Positions 35,101 to 46,985 are shown, counted from the stretch's first letter. The stretch is 64,000 bases of DNA from Plantago major (GCA_026545765.1 CM048841.1:24401397-24465396); one strand, 5' to 3'. Program-made: numbers and translations. The notes: a model not told the origin generated them from the letters alone.

Positions 35101-36456
35101 ACTTTGCTGATAGTCTAATCTTACTTGGTCTCTTCTTTGGCCAGCCCACTTCAAGAACTAAAGGAATTGACCGAATAAGAAGGTACTGATTAATTTGCTG
35201 ATTATTCCAACATAATTTGAACTCTTTTCCTTTAGTCATTAATTGAAAAATTCCACTCTTTGTTTGTTGCTTGTAATGAAGTGCTGGGAAAGAATCAGGA
35301 AGAGTTGCGGTTTCAGACCCTCAATTTTCTACCATAAAGAAGGCTCCAATTCGAATGAATCAAAGTGCAATCAGGTTACATTACTGTATATAACATCCAT
35401 TCAGTGAGGAGTGCATTTGTTCAGTTTTGAGATCTCATGAATTAGTTTTGTTGTCTAGATCCAAGCCCACCACTGGTGAACCTAAGCCAAGGATGAAGCA
35501 GGATGGCTCTAGGTCTGGTCTAAGATGCAGTGAACCCGCACAGAAAAGAGGACAGGTAAGGAAGACACTGTTTAATCAACTGCGTTGATACTTTTGAGAT
35601 TAGTTAATTGTTTTCTGAATGCTGAAGTCTGTGTTGGTTTCAGTTTTCGATAAGATTGGAGGAGAAAGTGCATAAGAACGAAACTAAAACACAACAACTT
35701 CATGCAAAGACACAGGTAATAAATTGTGGAACTCTTGAAACCTTATCTTTTTTCACTCCACATATCTGCTACTTTAAATAGCTTGCAGTTTGTGATTTGC
35801 ATATGCTTGGTTTCGATTTTTGTAGGAAAAGAAAACCGAAATCAAGCAGTTGAGCAAGAGCCTTAACTTGAACAAAAGCCTCAACTTTAAAGCTAAGCCT
35901 TTGCCTTCTTTTTATCATGGAGCTCTACGTGAATCCGATAGAAATAAGGTACTGTATTGTACACTCTCTTCTTCAGGCTTAAATTTGTCTCGTATATAAT
36001 TGATGTCCATGAACTCATGAAAATTTGGAGTCTTTCATTATCTCATTGAGTCTTTACATTCTCCAGGGTACACTTAACAGTGTGAAACCAAGAAAATCGC
36101 AAACAGATTTGTTGAGTGCTGGAACTAGAGTTGGCACTAGAATGATACCACCTACAACCCCATCAAGTTTGCAGGAACCGAAAGAGCCATGTGATATCCG
36201 CTTGGCCTCTGGAGCAACGAGCTGTCATTCAACCGTGACTTCAGACAGCAATCCATCGTCTCCTGCTGCAGGAAACGGCAACAACCACCTTTCTACATGT
36301 GAAATTAACCGTCTGGTAGGTGTGAAGAAAGATTTTAAGGAGAAGAGGATGGGTTTAAGCAAGAATAAAGTTGCAGAAGCTAACGGAAGAACAATAGACG
36401 TGAAGCAAAAGACAAGAACCGGTAGAACTACTACTTATGCAGCATGCAAAAAGTAG
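32101..36456 (+). CDS. WDL7: WVD2-like protein (TPX2 family, WDL7 type), nine coding exons
   Basis: Coding exons are 32101-32142, 33843-34577, 34786-35013, 35145-35182, 35282-35374, 35459-35555, 35644-35715, 35826-35948 and 36067-36456. All have GT-AG borders and keep one frame of 605 codons plus TAG. The start MAGEIEEPFRMNFQ followed by SIHSGSISFGRFETEALCWE and SFSHNRYLEEVEKCSKPGSV is the conserved N-terminus of WVD2-like 7/MDP40-type proteins. The divergent TPX2 microtubule-binding domain is near residues 404-466 (FSIRLEEKVHKNE, HAKTQEKK, SLNFKAKPLPSFYHG), split by the intron between exons 7 and 8. Flanking parts are Ser/Lys-rich and disordered. The family binds cortical microtubules and affects cell elongation. 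An extra KSLNLN just before SLNF looks like a small in-frame duplication. The first intron is 1.7 kb. Paralog identity within the WDL family is less sure than the family. Confidence 0.92.
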
Positions 36457-36673
36457 TTCAAGAATAGATCACTTGAAATTGAACACGGTGGTTTTCCTTC
36501 TCAATCCAGCTAGCGTAGCGAGTTAGATGGAAATCACACGAAAGCAACGTTGCTGTTTGTTGAGGCATTCTGTTGCCTGCTGCCTGAAGTTCCATGTTTA
36601 TTTGGTTCAATGTGTATTGCATGAGAAGAGAAGATCAGATGCAGCATTGTTATGTACATTAATATTATAGTCT

Positions 36674-36679
36674 AATAAA
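36674..36679 (+). promoter_or_regulatory. Poly(A) signal of the WVD2-like gene
   Basis: AATAAA lies 218 bp after the stop codon in an AT-rich 3' region, a normal 3'UTR length for a plant gene. Confidence 0.5.
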
Positions 36680-37604
36680 TGTGAAGTTCCTGTATTTTTA
36701 CATGAGGCAAAATAACTGGACACCGTATTGATTTTAAGTGCAATTTTATTAATTTCAACTTTTAGACACTTATAATATCTTTAATATGTTTAATATGTAC
36801 TAGAAAAATTGACGGTAGAATAGTAATCACAACATAGATAACAGTTTTTCAGAATCTCATTATGAATCTGACATTTTGCATCACAACGGCGATGACATCC
36901 GTGACCCATTGAGAATGGTCTTAGTGGCGGTTTTGACTGTCACTTATCCAACTAATGCTAAATAAACTTTACACTTTTAACATTCACTAAAATTACCTTT
37001 AAGTATAAGGTTTGAATGCCTTGTTTAGGTATAGTCATATGACAATGACTTGTTCATCAAGTTTGTCAAAGAATTTAATAAGGATTAATTACTTGATCAA
37101 ATGATTCTAGAAGTTGTCGCTAACTAGCAAGAAAAAGTTAGACAAAGCAACCTACCATATGACATACAACAAGAGCCTGAAGGGAGCCCCTAGCTACCTT
37201 GCTTTATGCACGTATCTCTGTTGAGAAAGGTCCATTTTCTGAAGCAAATTCTCTGAAGCTACCTGTATTAATAGGTATCTACGTATATGTTTTAACAATA
37301 TCAATAATATTATATGAGTTACATGTATTTTATATAATTTTTTATGCGTAGGCTAATGTTACTAGTAATAACTTTGAATCTAAGTGGATATAAAAGAAAA
37401 AAGAAGCAGGTAGAATATTGGACAATAAATAATGGTAAAGCTTTGCCCATTTTCCTCTTTTTTTGCCTCCACTTTTGGGCTCCATTCTCGTCTTTTTTTA
37501 TTTTGGCCTCTTCATCTTTAGAATTGCATGGTAGTGGTATCTGATTAGATCAGGTGAATTTCATCCCAATTCGTTCACCCAACTCGTTCGAATTAGTGAA
37601 TTCG
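36680..37604. other. Intergenic DNA between the WVD2-like gene and the LINE
   Basis: No gene or clear repeat was recognised. AT-rich, with short unsupported frames. Confidence 0.5.
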
Positions 37605-40129
37605 GCGTAACGCAAAGCGGCGTGGGCAGAATTAAACAGACTCCTGGAAATGAAAGACCAAATTAGGGTCCAGCAAGCTAGACATCGGTGGGTAAAGGAA
37701 GGCGACGCAAAAACCAAGTTTTTTCATAGGTGTGTGGAGAGAAAATGAAGGGTGAAGTGTATGCGGGGTCTGCGAATAAATGGTAAATGGTGCGAAGGAG
37801 TCACTGAGGTCAAAGATGGGGTCAGCAATTACTTCCAGAAAATCTTTGAGAAAAGAGCAGATTATAGCAGTGGGTTACTGGGTTCTGAGGGGTGGCGTTG
37901 GATTGTCTAAGCGGTTTAAAAATCATCCCAGAAGATGCTTTATCTTTGGAAGAAGAATTCTCAGCGGATGAAATTAAAAGAGCAGTGTGGGATTGTGGCC
38001 TTGATAAAAGTCCCGGTCCGGATGGCTTCAACTTTCAATTCTACCGGAGTTTTTGGGGTGTTATACATGAAGAGCTGGTGGCAATGATTGTTGATTTCCA
38101 TAAAAATGCGAAGCTTGTGAGGGGCTTAAATGCATCTTTCATTACTCTAATCTCAAAGTGTGTGAACCCAATGGCCATTGAGGAGTTCCTCCCCATCTCT
38201 CTAATCAGCAACGTTTATAAAGTTTTAGCAAAGGTGCTTGCGAATCCTTTATCAAGAGTCCTGGATAAGATCATCTCTCTTAATCAATCGGCTTTCTTAG
38301 GAAACTGGAACATCCTTGACAGGGTGGTGATCGCCAATGAGATTGTGGATGAGGCGAAAAAGAAAAAGAAGAGTGTGTTCTTGTTTATAATTGATTTTGA
38401 GAAAGCATTTGACTCAGTAAGCTGGAGCTTCCTGTTAGATATGTTGAAATTATTGGGATTTGGCGAAAGGTGGTGTAGATGGATCTTGGAATGTGTGTTG
38501 TCGGCGGAGGCGTCGGTGTTAGTGAATGCAAGTCCGTCTAAGTCTTTCAAATTGGAGAGAGGGGTTAGACAAGGTGATTAATCAAGCTTGCTCCTCTGGT
38601 CAGTTCCGAGCAGCGAATGTTGGTCAGGATGAGGTAGTCGTCTCACATCTTCAATATGCGGACGACTCTATTTTGTTCGGTGTAGCCAAGATGAAGAATA
38701 TCCTCACTCTCAAGTGTGTGTTGAGATGCTTCGAGTTAGCATCGGGGCTGAGAATTAATTTCAAAAAGAGTTGCTTGATGGGTATAGGAGTAGAGGATGA
38801 TAAGCATGCGCGGTGGGCAGTTACGCTTAATTGCAACATCGGAGAAGTGTCATTTGTGTACTTGGGGCTGCCGATTGGGGCGAAAGCAAGTGACAAAAGT
38901 GTCTGGTCAAAGGTGGTCGATAGAATGAGGAAAAGGTTGGAAAATTGGGAGAACATGTTCCTGTCTTTTGGCGGTAGAATTATAATGACTAATGCGGTGC
39001 TTACATCCTTACCTCTCTATCACCTTTCCTTCTTCAAAGCTCCCGTCCATATCCTAAATCTTTTAAAAAAGATTCAATGTCGTTTCATTTGGGGTGGGTC
39101 CTTAGGGGGAAAGAATAAAATTGCATGGGTTAAGTGGAGCGAGGTTTGTAAATCAAAAGAGGATGGTGGGTTAGGAGTAAAAAATTTAGAGCATTTTAAT
39201 TTGGCTTTATTGGGCAAGTGAGCGTGGAATTTTATAGTGGGAAATAGTTCACTTTGGGTCAGTGTTCTTAGGTCGAAATTTGGGAATTTTGTTGAGACTG
39301 TGGAGAAGTGTAGGAAGGGTCGGCGTCGGGGTAAGGATTGGTCGTCCTGGTGGAGGGATGTAGTGATGGTGGTCGCGTGTAAAGATTGGTTTTGGGGAGA
39401 GTTGAAAAAATCAGTTGGTATTGGGAAAGGTACAAAATTTTGGGAGGATTTGTGGGTTTGTGATGGGGTTAGACTCTTTTCCTAGATTATATAGTCTAGA
39501 AACTGAGAAAAGTTGTCTAATGGTTGATCGTTTGGAGAGGTCTGTTGGGGGCTGAAGGGTCTTTGGTCTTTGAGGCGAGTGCCTTTTGTTTGGGAATTAG
39601 AAATTATTGATGAGTTGCTGAAATGTTGAATAGGTTATTTCTGCCAGCTTCGCGTGATGATTGCTGGCTTTGGGTCAGATCGAATAACCTTCAGTACTCG
39701 TCGAAGAAGGGATATGCGAAATTGTATTCTGACCAAGTGAGTAATCTGGATGTTCAGCTGAATTGGACAAGTTTTGTGTGGATCAAGTGGATACCGCTGA
39801 ATATTAATGCGTTTGTGTGGAAGCTCTTGCTGGATCGAATCCCAACTCTAGTGACACTACAAAAAAAAAAAAAAACAGGCTTTTAATCCGTCGCTAAAAG
39901 CCTCCCGATTCGTCGCTAAATCCGTAGCGACGGATAGGACGCCCGTCGCTAAAACGGGCGTCGCAAAGCTTTTAGAGACGGATAAACAATCCGTCTCTAA
40001 TTCGCGACGGTTAATTCCGTTGACTAAGCCGTGCACTTAGGATTTAGCGACGGATAACTATCCGTCGCTAATTTTTTTTTTTTTAAATCTGCAATTTTAT
40101 ATCGATTTTTTTTAAATCGAAAATTTTAT

Positions 40130-40450
40130 ACGAATACTCAATACGGATAAAACCGATAATTTTTTTCAATACGGATAATCCGACAATTTTATACGAATAT
40201 TCAATACGGATAAACCGACAATTTTATTCAATACGGATAAACCGACAATTTTATAAGAATGTTCATCAATACGGATAAACTGACAATTTTATACGAATAT
40301 TCAATACGGATAAACCGACAATTTTGTTCAATACGGATAAACCGACAATTTTATATGAATATTCAATACGGATAAACCGACAATTTTATATGAATATTCA
40401 ATACGGATAAACCGACAATTATATACAAATATACAATATGGATAAACCGA
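40130..40450. repeat. Tandem repeats inside the CACTA element
   Basis: About eight degenerate copies of AATACGGATAAACCGACAAT with TTTATACGAATATTC spacers occur, with periods of about 35-60 bp. Confidence 0.8.
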
Positions 40451-40599
40451 CAATACAATAAATCGAAACTTTCATACAATATTCAATATTCATTATTCAA
40501 TAATACAATATACAACATTTAATAATTAATAAAAAGAAGAAATTACAAAATTAATAAGAAATTTTTTTTAAAAAAACTAGATCTTGATCTTGGACGTCG

Positions 40600-40990
40600 G
40601 ATTTGGTCGGAGGAAGGAGTGGACGGTGGTGGTGGTGGACGGCGGCGGGTGGTGGAGACAGTGGTGGTGGTTGACGGGTAGTGGTGGTGGAGGAGAGGTG
40701 TGCGGGTGGTGGTGGAGGACGGGTAGTGGTGGTGGAGGCAGTGGTGGTGGAGGTCGGGTAGTGGTGGTGGAGGTGGAAGGCGGGCGGTGGTGGAGGAGAG
40801 GGAGGCAGTGGAGGTGGAAGGCGGGTGGTGGTGGAGGAGAGGAAGGCGGGTGGTGGAGGAGAGGAAGGCTGGTAGTGGTGGTGGAAGGAGAGGTGGTGGA
40901 GGAAGGGAGATGGTGGTGGTGGAGGAAGAGAGAGGAAGATGATGGTGGAAGAATGATGGTGGAAGATGATGAGGCAGATCTGGATCTGGT
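40600..40990. repeat. Strand-asymmetric GGTGGTGGA-rich block in the CACTA element
   Basis: Nearly 400 bp consist mainly of G, with A and T and few C, built from GGTGGTGG, GGAGGAGAGG and GGCGGG words. Both strands are open for about 150 codons (Gly/Val/Trp-rich on +, His/Pro/Ser-rich on -) only because the composition avoids stops; this is not taken as a gene. Confidence 0.85.
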
Positions 40991-42252
40991 GGTGGGTATA
41001 TTTAGGGATCTATCCGTCGCTAAATTTTCTTTCTTTTTTTTTTTTAATTTTTGAGTCAACTTAATTAGAGACGGATAGTTAATCTATCCCTATTTAGAGA
41101 TAGATTAGTGACGGATTAGAGACGGATTGAGCAAATTGCTCAATCCGTCTCTAATCCGTCGCTAAAAGTAGCGATTCGTCGCTATTTAGCGACGGATTAT
41201 TAATATTATCCGTGAACGTATTGAACAATATAATAGAGAAGTCAAGATTGTAAATGCGCACAGTAGACGGTAGATAGATCTCTAAAATCAAAAATTCTTA
41301 TAGTGTGAATCTAAAGAACAAGAAGGTTATTTTCCCGGAGGAAGACACGAGTTGTAGGCTTTGTGACGCAAATCAAGATGAAACGGTGGACCATCTTTTC
41401 TGCCATTGGGAATTTGCAAAAGTTGTTTGGCTCAAGCTGGGGAATTGGCTTGGTTGCAAGATTAAAGTGACTGAGCATGTGTTAGAATTTTTGTCCAGTT
41501 TTGCTAATGATGTTTCAACCATAAAGAAGTCGGTTGGGCAGATTTTTTGGCACAACGCAGTGTGGCACATTTGGAAAGCTCGAAACAAGATAATCTTCAA
41601 AGGTAGGCCGGTCTTAGTGGAGGAAACTCTTGAGCGCATCAAATATAATTGCTGGATCTGGGTGAAGTGGTGTATGGGTGAGCTACCAAATTACAACTTT
41701 GTCGACTGGGAAGTATGTCCGATGGGAGCCCTCAACTTGGAGCAGTGAGTCCTGAATTTCACTATTGTGCTGGGCGTAGTGTTATTGCCGTTTTTATTGG
41801 ATTGGCTTGACCAGGTTCTCTTCTTATCTCCTCCTTGTTTGCGCTTTTCTTGGTCGAATGGCAAATAATCAACCTTTCTTTCTTCCTACTTGAGGTTGGT
41901 ATCTCGCCATTTTGGTTCTGGTTTCTACCCTTCACTCTCGGCTCGATATTTAGATATCGTGACACACTAGACGATGGGGTTGCCAGAATTTCGTCCTAGT
42001 TTGGCGCGGCATGGGGTGTTGATGGGGAGAGTTTCGGGGTCTGGTTTCGGTCCAGTTGGTTTTAGTCTTATTGTGGGTTTGGTTTTAGTTACCTTTGGAT
42101 TTTGGAGTACTGTTGTAGTTGGACTTTGTTTGGTCGTTTGTTGCTTTGGGCTCATGTGAATCATGTGTACTGTAGTTATATCTTTGGAACATTTCTGATG
42201 TTCCGCGTTTTCTCGTTTGATGAATAAACTTTAACTTCTTCAAAAAAAAAAA

Positions 42253-43791
42253 ATTTAATAAGAAAAATGATAATCAAAAGACATCAAAATACACACCGTA
42301 TGGGTCTAAAATTACTTGTGGAGTATTTAGTAAATCGATTAGATAATAAATTAGTCGTATCGGATGAACTTAGGCTAGAAAATGTCCCAAGTGGTTAAAG
42401 CAGGTAATGTTTTCAAGTCTTCAAAGGTGATCCAAAAGGTCAAGGGCATGTGGATGTTTGCAAATGTGATTTTTCATCACCTTATTTCTTTTTCTACTTT
42501 CTTGAAATCACGTTGTAGTACTGATTTACAAAGTTTTATACAAAGAGCATCCTAAAGTCTAATCGATGGACCCGGACCGGATCCACCTCGAATCCCTTTA
42601 CTCATTTTGGACCCAGACAACCCGAATCCAGACACATTAGTTACTGTACTTACTAAAGTATTAAACTAGACTCATAATGAGTAGGATCTTATTCTACCCA
42701 TCGAAAACACTAGATATAACCTTCAATAGTCCTTTTATATCCCAAAACCACACTAAACAAGTAAGAGTAAGATCCCTACACATCGCAAAGACAATATATA
42801 TAGAACCTTCCGACACTCCTTATGTGTCCCCAAACCACATATGCATACATTATAGTCGCTGAAAATATATACTTCCTTCGATCCGATCTGAACTTCGCGT
42901 GCAAATTTTTTTAGATGAATCGTTTTAATTTTAACTTCAAATTATTACTAGAAGCAAAATTAGTGTATCCAATTTATTTCATTCCATGCCGCATCAATAG
43001 TTGGTGGTGAATCACATGTGTAGCATAAACTTATTGGAGCACTTATTATGTTAGCAAGTAGGTCTAATTTGTCTCATGAAAAACTAACACGAGTCAAAGT
43101 TGGAATACTCGACCAGAAAATTAATCAAATTACGTACATATATATTGACAAATTTCATATAGTAATATATATCCAATTAATTGATGATGCAACCACTGGT
43201 TAGCTAGCTAGCTGGAAAGTTGTGAACAAAATTAATCGGTACGTATTGTCTCAATACATATATATAACGTCAATGCCAAGACTAGTCATGCAATCATCAT
43301 ATAATTAATTAAACTCGATCATTAATTAATTCATTAACTCTTTAATCATCATCACAAGTTAAACAATTAAATATCACTATCAAATTTAGTATACCAAAGT
43401 AATTTTTATAATTAGTGATAGAGATTTAAGGGGTCCTGTGCAAAAATTTCAATTTGATCCCTAATAATAAAAAATGTTGATTTTAATAGAAGAAAAAATA
43501 TTCAAGATTTAAAAAAAAAAATTTACACCATCATGAATTGAACACGAGACCTTTTGTAAGTTATATATTAACTTTACCACTTGGAGAAAGAAATTTTAAT
43601 GCTTTATTATTACATGGGAACAGATTTATATATAACCTCAAATTTAAAATTACTCGAAATAAAACTTGAAAATGTACTACATGCATCTTTCTGGCCTGTT
43701 AGTGATGACAAAATAAATTTACCCTGCTACAAGAAACTAAAAGAAATACTGGACATGAAAATTGAACCAAATATACATATTATAAAAATTA
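42253..43791. other. Intergenic DNA downstream of the LINE
   Basis: No gene was found. A patch with GACCCGGACCGGATCC (about 42569-42584) recalls the ACCCG-rich repeat at 5.5-7.4 kb, and a GCTAGCTAGCTAGC run lies near 43202. A tRNA-like stretch (TTGAACACGAGACC near 43538) could be an old SINE remnant. Confidence 0.4.
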
Positions 43792-44229
43792 TTACATGAC
43801 AAAAAGTAAAGAAAGCAACATGATGATGGAAACAAACTTAGTTGAACCTTGAAGAGCTATAGATGATGAGGCTGCCTGATCATCCTGGTGTGGTGGCCTT
43901 TTGTAGTAATAAGGGAACCAAGGCACACGTGGCTCCGGTGGAGGTGGCGTAACGCCGTTGGAATAAGGCGGTGGCTGCACGTACGGATTGATTCCGGCCG
44001 GAGGCGTGTTGGTGACTGCCGGAGGAGAGTAGTAAGTTTGCGTTGGAGGTGCGATGGTTGCCGGTGGTGTTGTGGCGACTGGAGGGTTGTTTCCGCCTCC
44101 TCCAGGGCCAGTTGGAGGCGGATAGCACGGATACGGACACTCTTGGGACGTCGTGGTGGTCGGGAAGTAGAGGATGAGAGTGAGAGTGACTAGTGTTGAG
44201 AAGAGGAGGTTTTGAAGGTTGAAAGCCAT
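43792..44229 (-). CDS. Small extensin-like, probably GPI-anchored cell-wall protein
   Basis: The 145-residue single-exon protein has an N-terminal signal peptide (MAFNLQNLLFSTLVTLTLIL, cleavage expected near residue 28, TTSQ-E), then a short Cys motif (CPYPCYPPP) and a Gly run. A long Pro-rich part follows (NNPPVATTPPATIAPP, TQTYYSPP, VQPPPYSNG, TPPPPEPRVP), then YYYKRPPHQDDQAASSS and a C-terminal hydrophobic tail (FVSIIMLLSLLFVM). This layout fits a hydroxyproline-rich glycoprotein exported to the wall or surface, with a GPI attachment signal near the Ala/Ser run. Prolines in SPP/PPPP contexts would be hydroxylated and glycosylated. It is too short for a cross-linking extensin with SPPPP arrays. 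Family placement is by composition and layout, not a catalytic motif. Confidence 0.85.
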   Translation of the reverse strand: MAFNLQNLLFSTLVTLTLILYFPTTTTSQECPYPCYPPPTGPGGGGNNPPVATTPPATIAPPTQTYYSPPAVTNTPPAGINPYVQPPPYSNGVTPPPPEPRVPWFPYYYKRPPHQDDQAASSSIALQGSTKFVSIIMLLSLLFVM

Positions 44230-46162
44230 GGTGTGTTTTGTTGAGAGGGAAAGTAAAGTGAAGTGAAGACTAGGTAATGAGGTGTGGGGTATTATTTGGT
44301 TTTTAGATTAGAATAGAGTTTTGATGATTTTTTGTCATGATTTCATATGGTGAACATTGTTGCAAAGTTGGTAGTGTAGTGTATGTAGAAAGTAAAGGTT
44401 TTAGTGACTTTTTGAAATAGTTTTATAGGTGAAGGAATCGGTCCTTTAGTTGTTAAAAAGGTGAACTTGGAGAAGAGTGTTTTATTTATGGAACATATAA
44501 GTGGGTTATTTAAGGTTATGGGCCTTGGGACTAGGTTTAGGCTTCCTTTCCTTCCAACTATATGATGAAATTCGCAGCCCTACTCTTTCTCAGGGAAGTG
44601 GGAAACTTCACTCGCATGTACGTAATAATTCGTAAAACATGTGATTTCGAGTAATATGTATACAGAGTGACAATTTTAAATAGAAACTTGCGATCAAGAC
44701 GTTATAAGTATTTAATAATTGAGCCCTTGTAATATAATTAGCTTATTAAAAAAAAACGTTATAAGTAATCTTTTCTTTTTTAACCAATTGACAATGTACT
44801 CTACCGGGTTTAGATTTCGTTTTATTTCAATTTTGATGAGAGCATACTAGGGGTTTTAGAGTTTTTGTTTATCAATGAAAACTGGAAAGTGAGACACGTT
44901 CATGCTATGCTTTTAAAGATGATATTAATAGCACTACAACTTGGTGGATTTGTAGTTTATCAAACGACAAAAAGGACTTGAAACTCAAAGTCTAAAACCA
45001 CAGGCGTCCATTTCACAAGTCTATCAGTTGAGCTCACTATTCTGTTTTTTCTCCCTTTTGGTGCGCATTAGATAAATCATATAATAGATTGCAAACCACG
45101 AAATTCAAGTTAAACTACGGCATGCTCAGAAGACATAAATTTCAAAAATTCAATGTTCGTAGAGTTTAAATCTATGACCAAAAGAATATTCTACTCCATT
45201 TTAACCAAATGAGTCACACTTGCGGGTGAGCTCACTAAATTACACTCCAATGACTCCATATATATATTGGTGATGTAGTTGAACATTTCAATTTTTATGT
45301 TCTATCACTAATAATTGGGAAATGTATTGGAGAGCAATTTTATTGTGGTTGCATTAGATAATTATAATTAACATGAATGATTTGATTTCACACTTCCTAC
45401 ATAGTATAATTTTGAGCTTTTATATGAAATGTAATTCTATAATGATATAGGTATTAGAGTATATGCATCCATTTAAGTTTGAATCTACACAAAAACAATC
45501 TCCACCCAACATTAATTTTCCGCTCAAATCTCTTTTCCAATGAGGTTAAAACTGGCAACAAATGCATATTAATTCTCCAATAAGGAGTACTCTTTATAGT
45601 TCGATGTATTTCTTGTTAATTTTTTTTTATAAAATTCATTTAGCTGCTTTTTTTACAAAAAAAATAAAGAAGAAAAGAAAAAAACTCGTAATGTTATGAT
45701 TAATTTGTGCATCAATAAGGTGACGAGTATAATAGGTTTGGACCCCTTGAACCGTCCACCGTAGCCTTTATGCTCGCTATCACAAAACTCAGATATCCTA
45801 AGCCCAAGCCCAAAGAATACTCTAAGCCTCATTGTCATTACAGTAGAAATTCGGTACGGTACTGTTAAGACCATTGTAATTTGAATTGATTAGACTCTAA
45901 GACCATTGTAATGTCTCGTACCCCTATAGACCAAGCACCGGCCCTTGGGCCTTAGCTGTTACTAGTGGCTTACTCTCCAGTTATACGATGGCCACAAAAA
46001 TCAATACATGTATGTTCCGTGAACATTTTCTTCACTGGTACTCACACGAGTAAACTTCTCAAACTTACTTGATCAATCATCCTAAGATTGTTATAAATTA
46101 ATATTTTATTCTGAAATTTTCTTTGTAATGAATATTCGAAAAAAGATATATATCTTTTTAGT
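44230..46162. other. Intergenic DNA upstream of the extensin-like gene
   Basis: The GA-rich 44240-44270 is the likely leader/promoter of the - strand extensin-like gene; no firm TATA box was chosen. Further on, AGTTGAGCTCACT (45026) and GGGTGAGCTCACT (45225) could be reverse box A motifs of decayed tRNA-derived SINEs. No other gene was seen. Confidence 0.4.
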
Positions 46163-46407
46163 CACCGAGGACACGAAGAATAAAGCTCAACCAATTGAAC
46201 ATTTATTGTCAATGAGGTCTAGCTCAATTGATTAAGTTGAGGTGTCATAACTCCATAGATTATGAGTTGGATTCCCGTCAAGAGCGGAAAATTGTATTCA
46301 AGTGTATGCTTGCTTCTCATTTTATTTTCATCATAGAAGATGAAAAGAGACGCCAGTAAAGTACCATTGCATTAGTTGGTTGAGCTTTCTTCTTCGTGTC
46401 CTCGGTG
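46163..46407. mobile_element. Inverted-repeat element enclosing a tRNA-like (SINE-like) core
   Basis: The left arm CACCGAGGACACGAAGAA, then TAAAGCTCAACCAA, is matched on the opposite strand by the right arm ending at 46407, over about 32 bp with few mismatches. Inside, AGGTCTAGCTCAATTGATTA (near 46217) and GAGTTGGATTCCCGTCAAG (near 46264) look like pol III box A and box B at tRNA-like spacing. Either a MITE captured a SINE, or two SINE fragments lie head to head. No target duplication was found. Confidence 0.55.
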
Positions 46408-46629
46408 AAAGACAATGAGATGAGGTGGAAAAAGAAAAGGTTTGAGAATATTGCAGTTGGACATTAAAGTTCATTTTCCATATAACAGTTTCTCACCCAA
46501 AAGAACTTTAGAATATTCGTTTTCAATCTTAGAGTATAAAGGATAAATAATATGACATTCTTTTAAGAATGAGATACAATAAACTTTGGTCATCTCAACT
46601 GTTTTTGATATGACAAGAACCTGAAGGCT

Positions 46630-46985
46630 CATGTCATGATTACTTCACACGCCCGAAGCTCACCTTCGGACCCGAGCCCTGATGAGTCCCGAGGGTCACC
46701 AAGAACACTGTCGCCCGGAAATGAGGATGCGAGTGCCTTGAGATGAGGCTCCCGAAGTTACCATCTGAGGGTCTCACCTCTGCACCTCGAGGGGCACCTG
46801 CGGTAGAGAAGCTAAGAGTTAATTCTGGGAGGGTCATTAATGATGCCTATATATATATACCACTTGTCATTAAGCATTAATGACCAATGATGAATAGGGA
46901 CTCTGACCCTTTTATTACTCTAGATTAGGGATTGTTAAGAGATTAGTCTGTGTTCCATTTTTAGGCAACATCATATTTTGACAGA
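46630..46985. repeat. Possible solo LTR or TRIM fragment
   Basis: A GC-richer island (CCGAAGCTCACCTTCGGACC, GAGGGTCTCACC, CCTCGAGGGGCACC) is followed by a TATA-like CCTATATATATATACC (46844-46859) and AT-rich sequence, resembling U3-R of a gypsy LTR. Borders and target duplication could not be set. Confidence 0.3.

Larger units (their letters stand above)
39855..41305. mobile_element. Non-autonomous CACTA (En/Spm) element with TGA target duplication
   Basis: It begins CACTACAAAAAAA and ends ATTCTTATAGTG, i.e. CACTA...TAGTG ends, flanked by the 3-bp duplication TGA (39852-39854 and 41306-41308). Subterminal regions carry many copies of GCGACGGAT and its complement ATCCGTCGCTAA in both orientations, the expected binding-site-like arrays of CACTA elements. 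The 1451-bp body has no transposase. Without the insert the LINE frame reads IPTLV-NLKNKKVIFPEED across the junction, which confirms the borders. Confidence 0.93.
37605..41748 (+). pseudogene. LINE ORF2: reverse transcriptase and zf-RVT region
   Basis: Conserved pieces in order are FSADEIKRAVWDCGLDKSPG, FITLISK, SAFLGNWNILDRVVIANEIV, the catalytic FIIDFEKAFDSVSW, GVRQGD, the active-site YADDSILF (near 38657), FVYLGLPIGAKASDKSVW and WENMFLSFGGRIIMTNAVL. The C-terminal zinc-binding zf-RVT domain is split by the CACTA insertion, with CRLCDANQDETVDHLFCHW after it (from 41357). The PLSP segment that normally follows GVRQGD is missing, with a frame change there, and further stops occur (such as near 37748 and 39219). 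It is dead. Reaction when intact: target-primed reverse transcription of its own RNA. Confidence 0.9.
37605..42252 (+). mobile_element. 5'-truncated L1-type LINE, split by a CACTA insertion
   Basis: The copy starts inside ORF2 (KAAWAELNRLLEMKDQ, then RWVKEGDAKTKFFH) with no endonuclease domain, which is normal 5' truncation for a plant L1. It ends in a 3'UTR and a short A-run (about 42241-42252) after AATAAACTTTAACTTCTTC. About 1.45 kb in the middle belongs to the CACTA element at 39855-41305. The left edge is approximate and no target duplication was found. Confidence 0.88.

Noticed and set aside
40577-41059. Long open frames on both strands (His/Pro/Ser-rich on -, Gly/Val/Trp-rich on +)
   Set aside because: They arise from the low-complexity GGTGGTGGA block inside a non-autonomous CACTA element; no domain, and the composition alone keeps them open.
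42253-43791. Possible gene between the LINE and the extensin-like gene
   Set aside because: Only short frames without motif or splice support.
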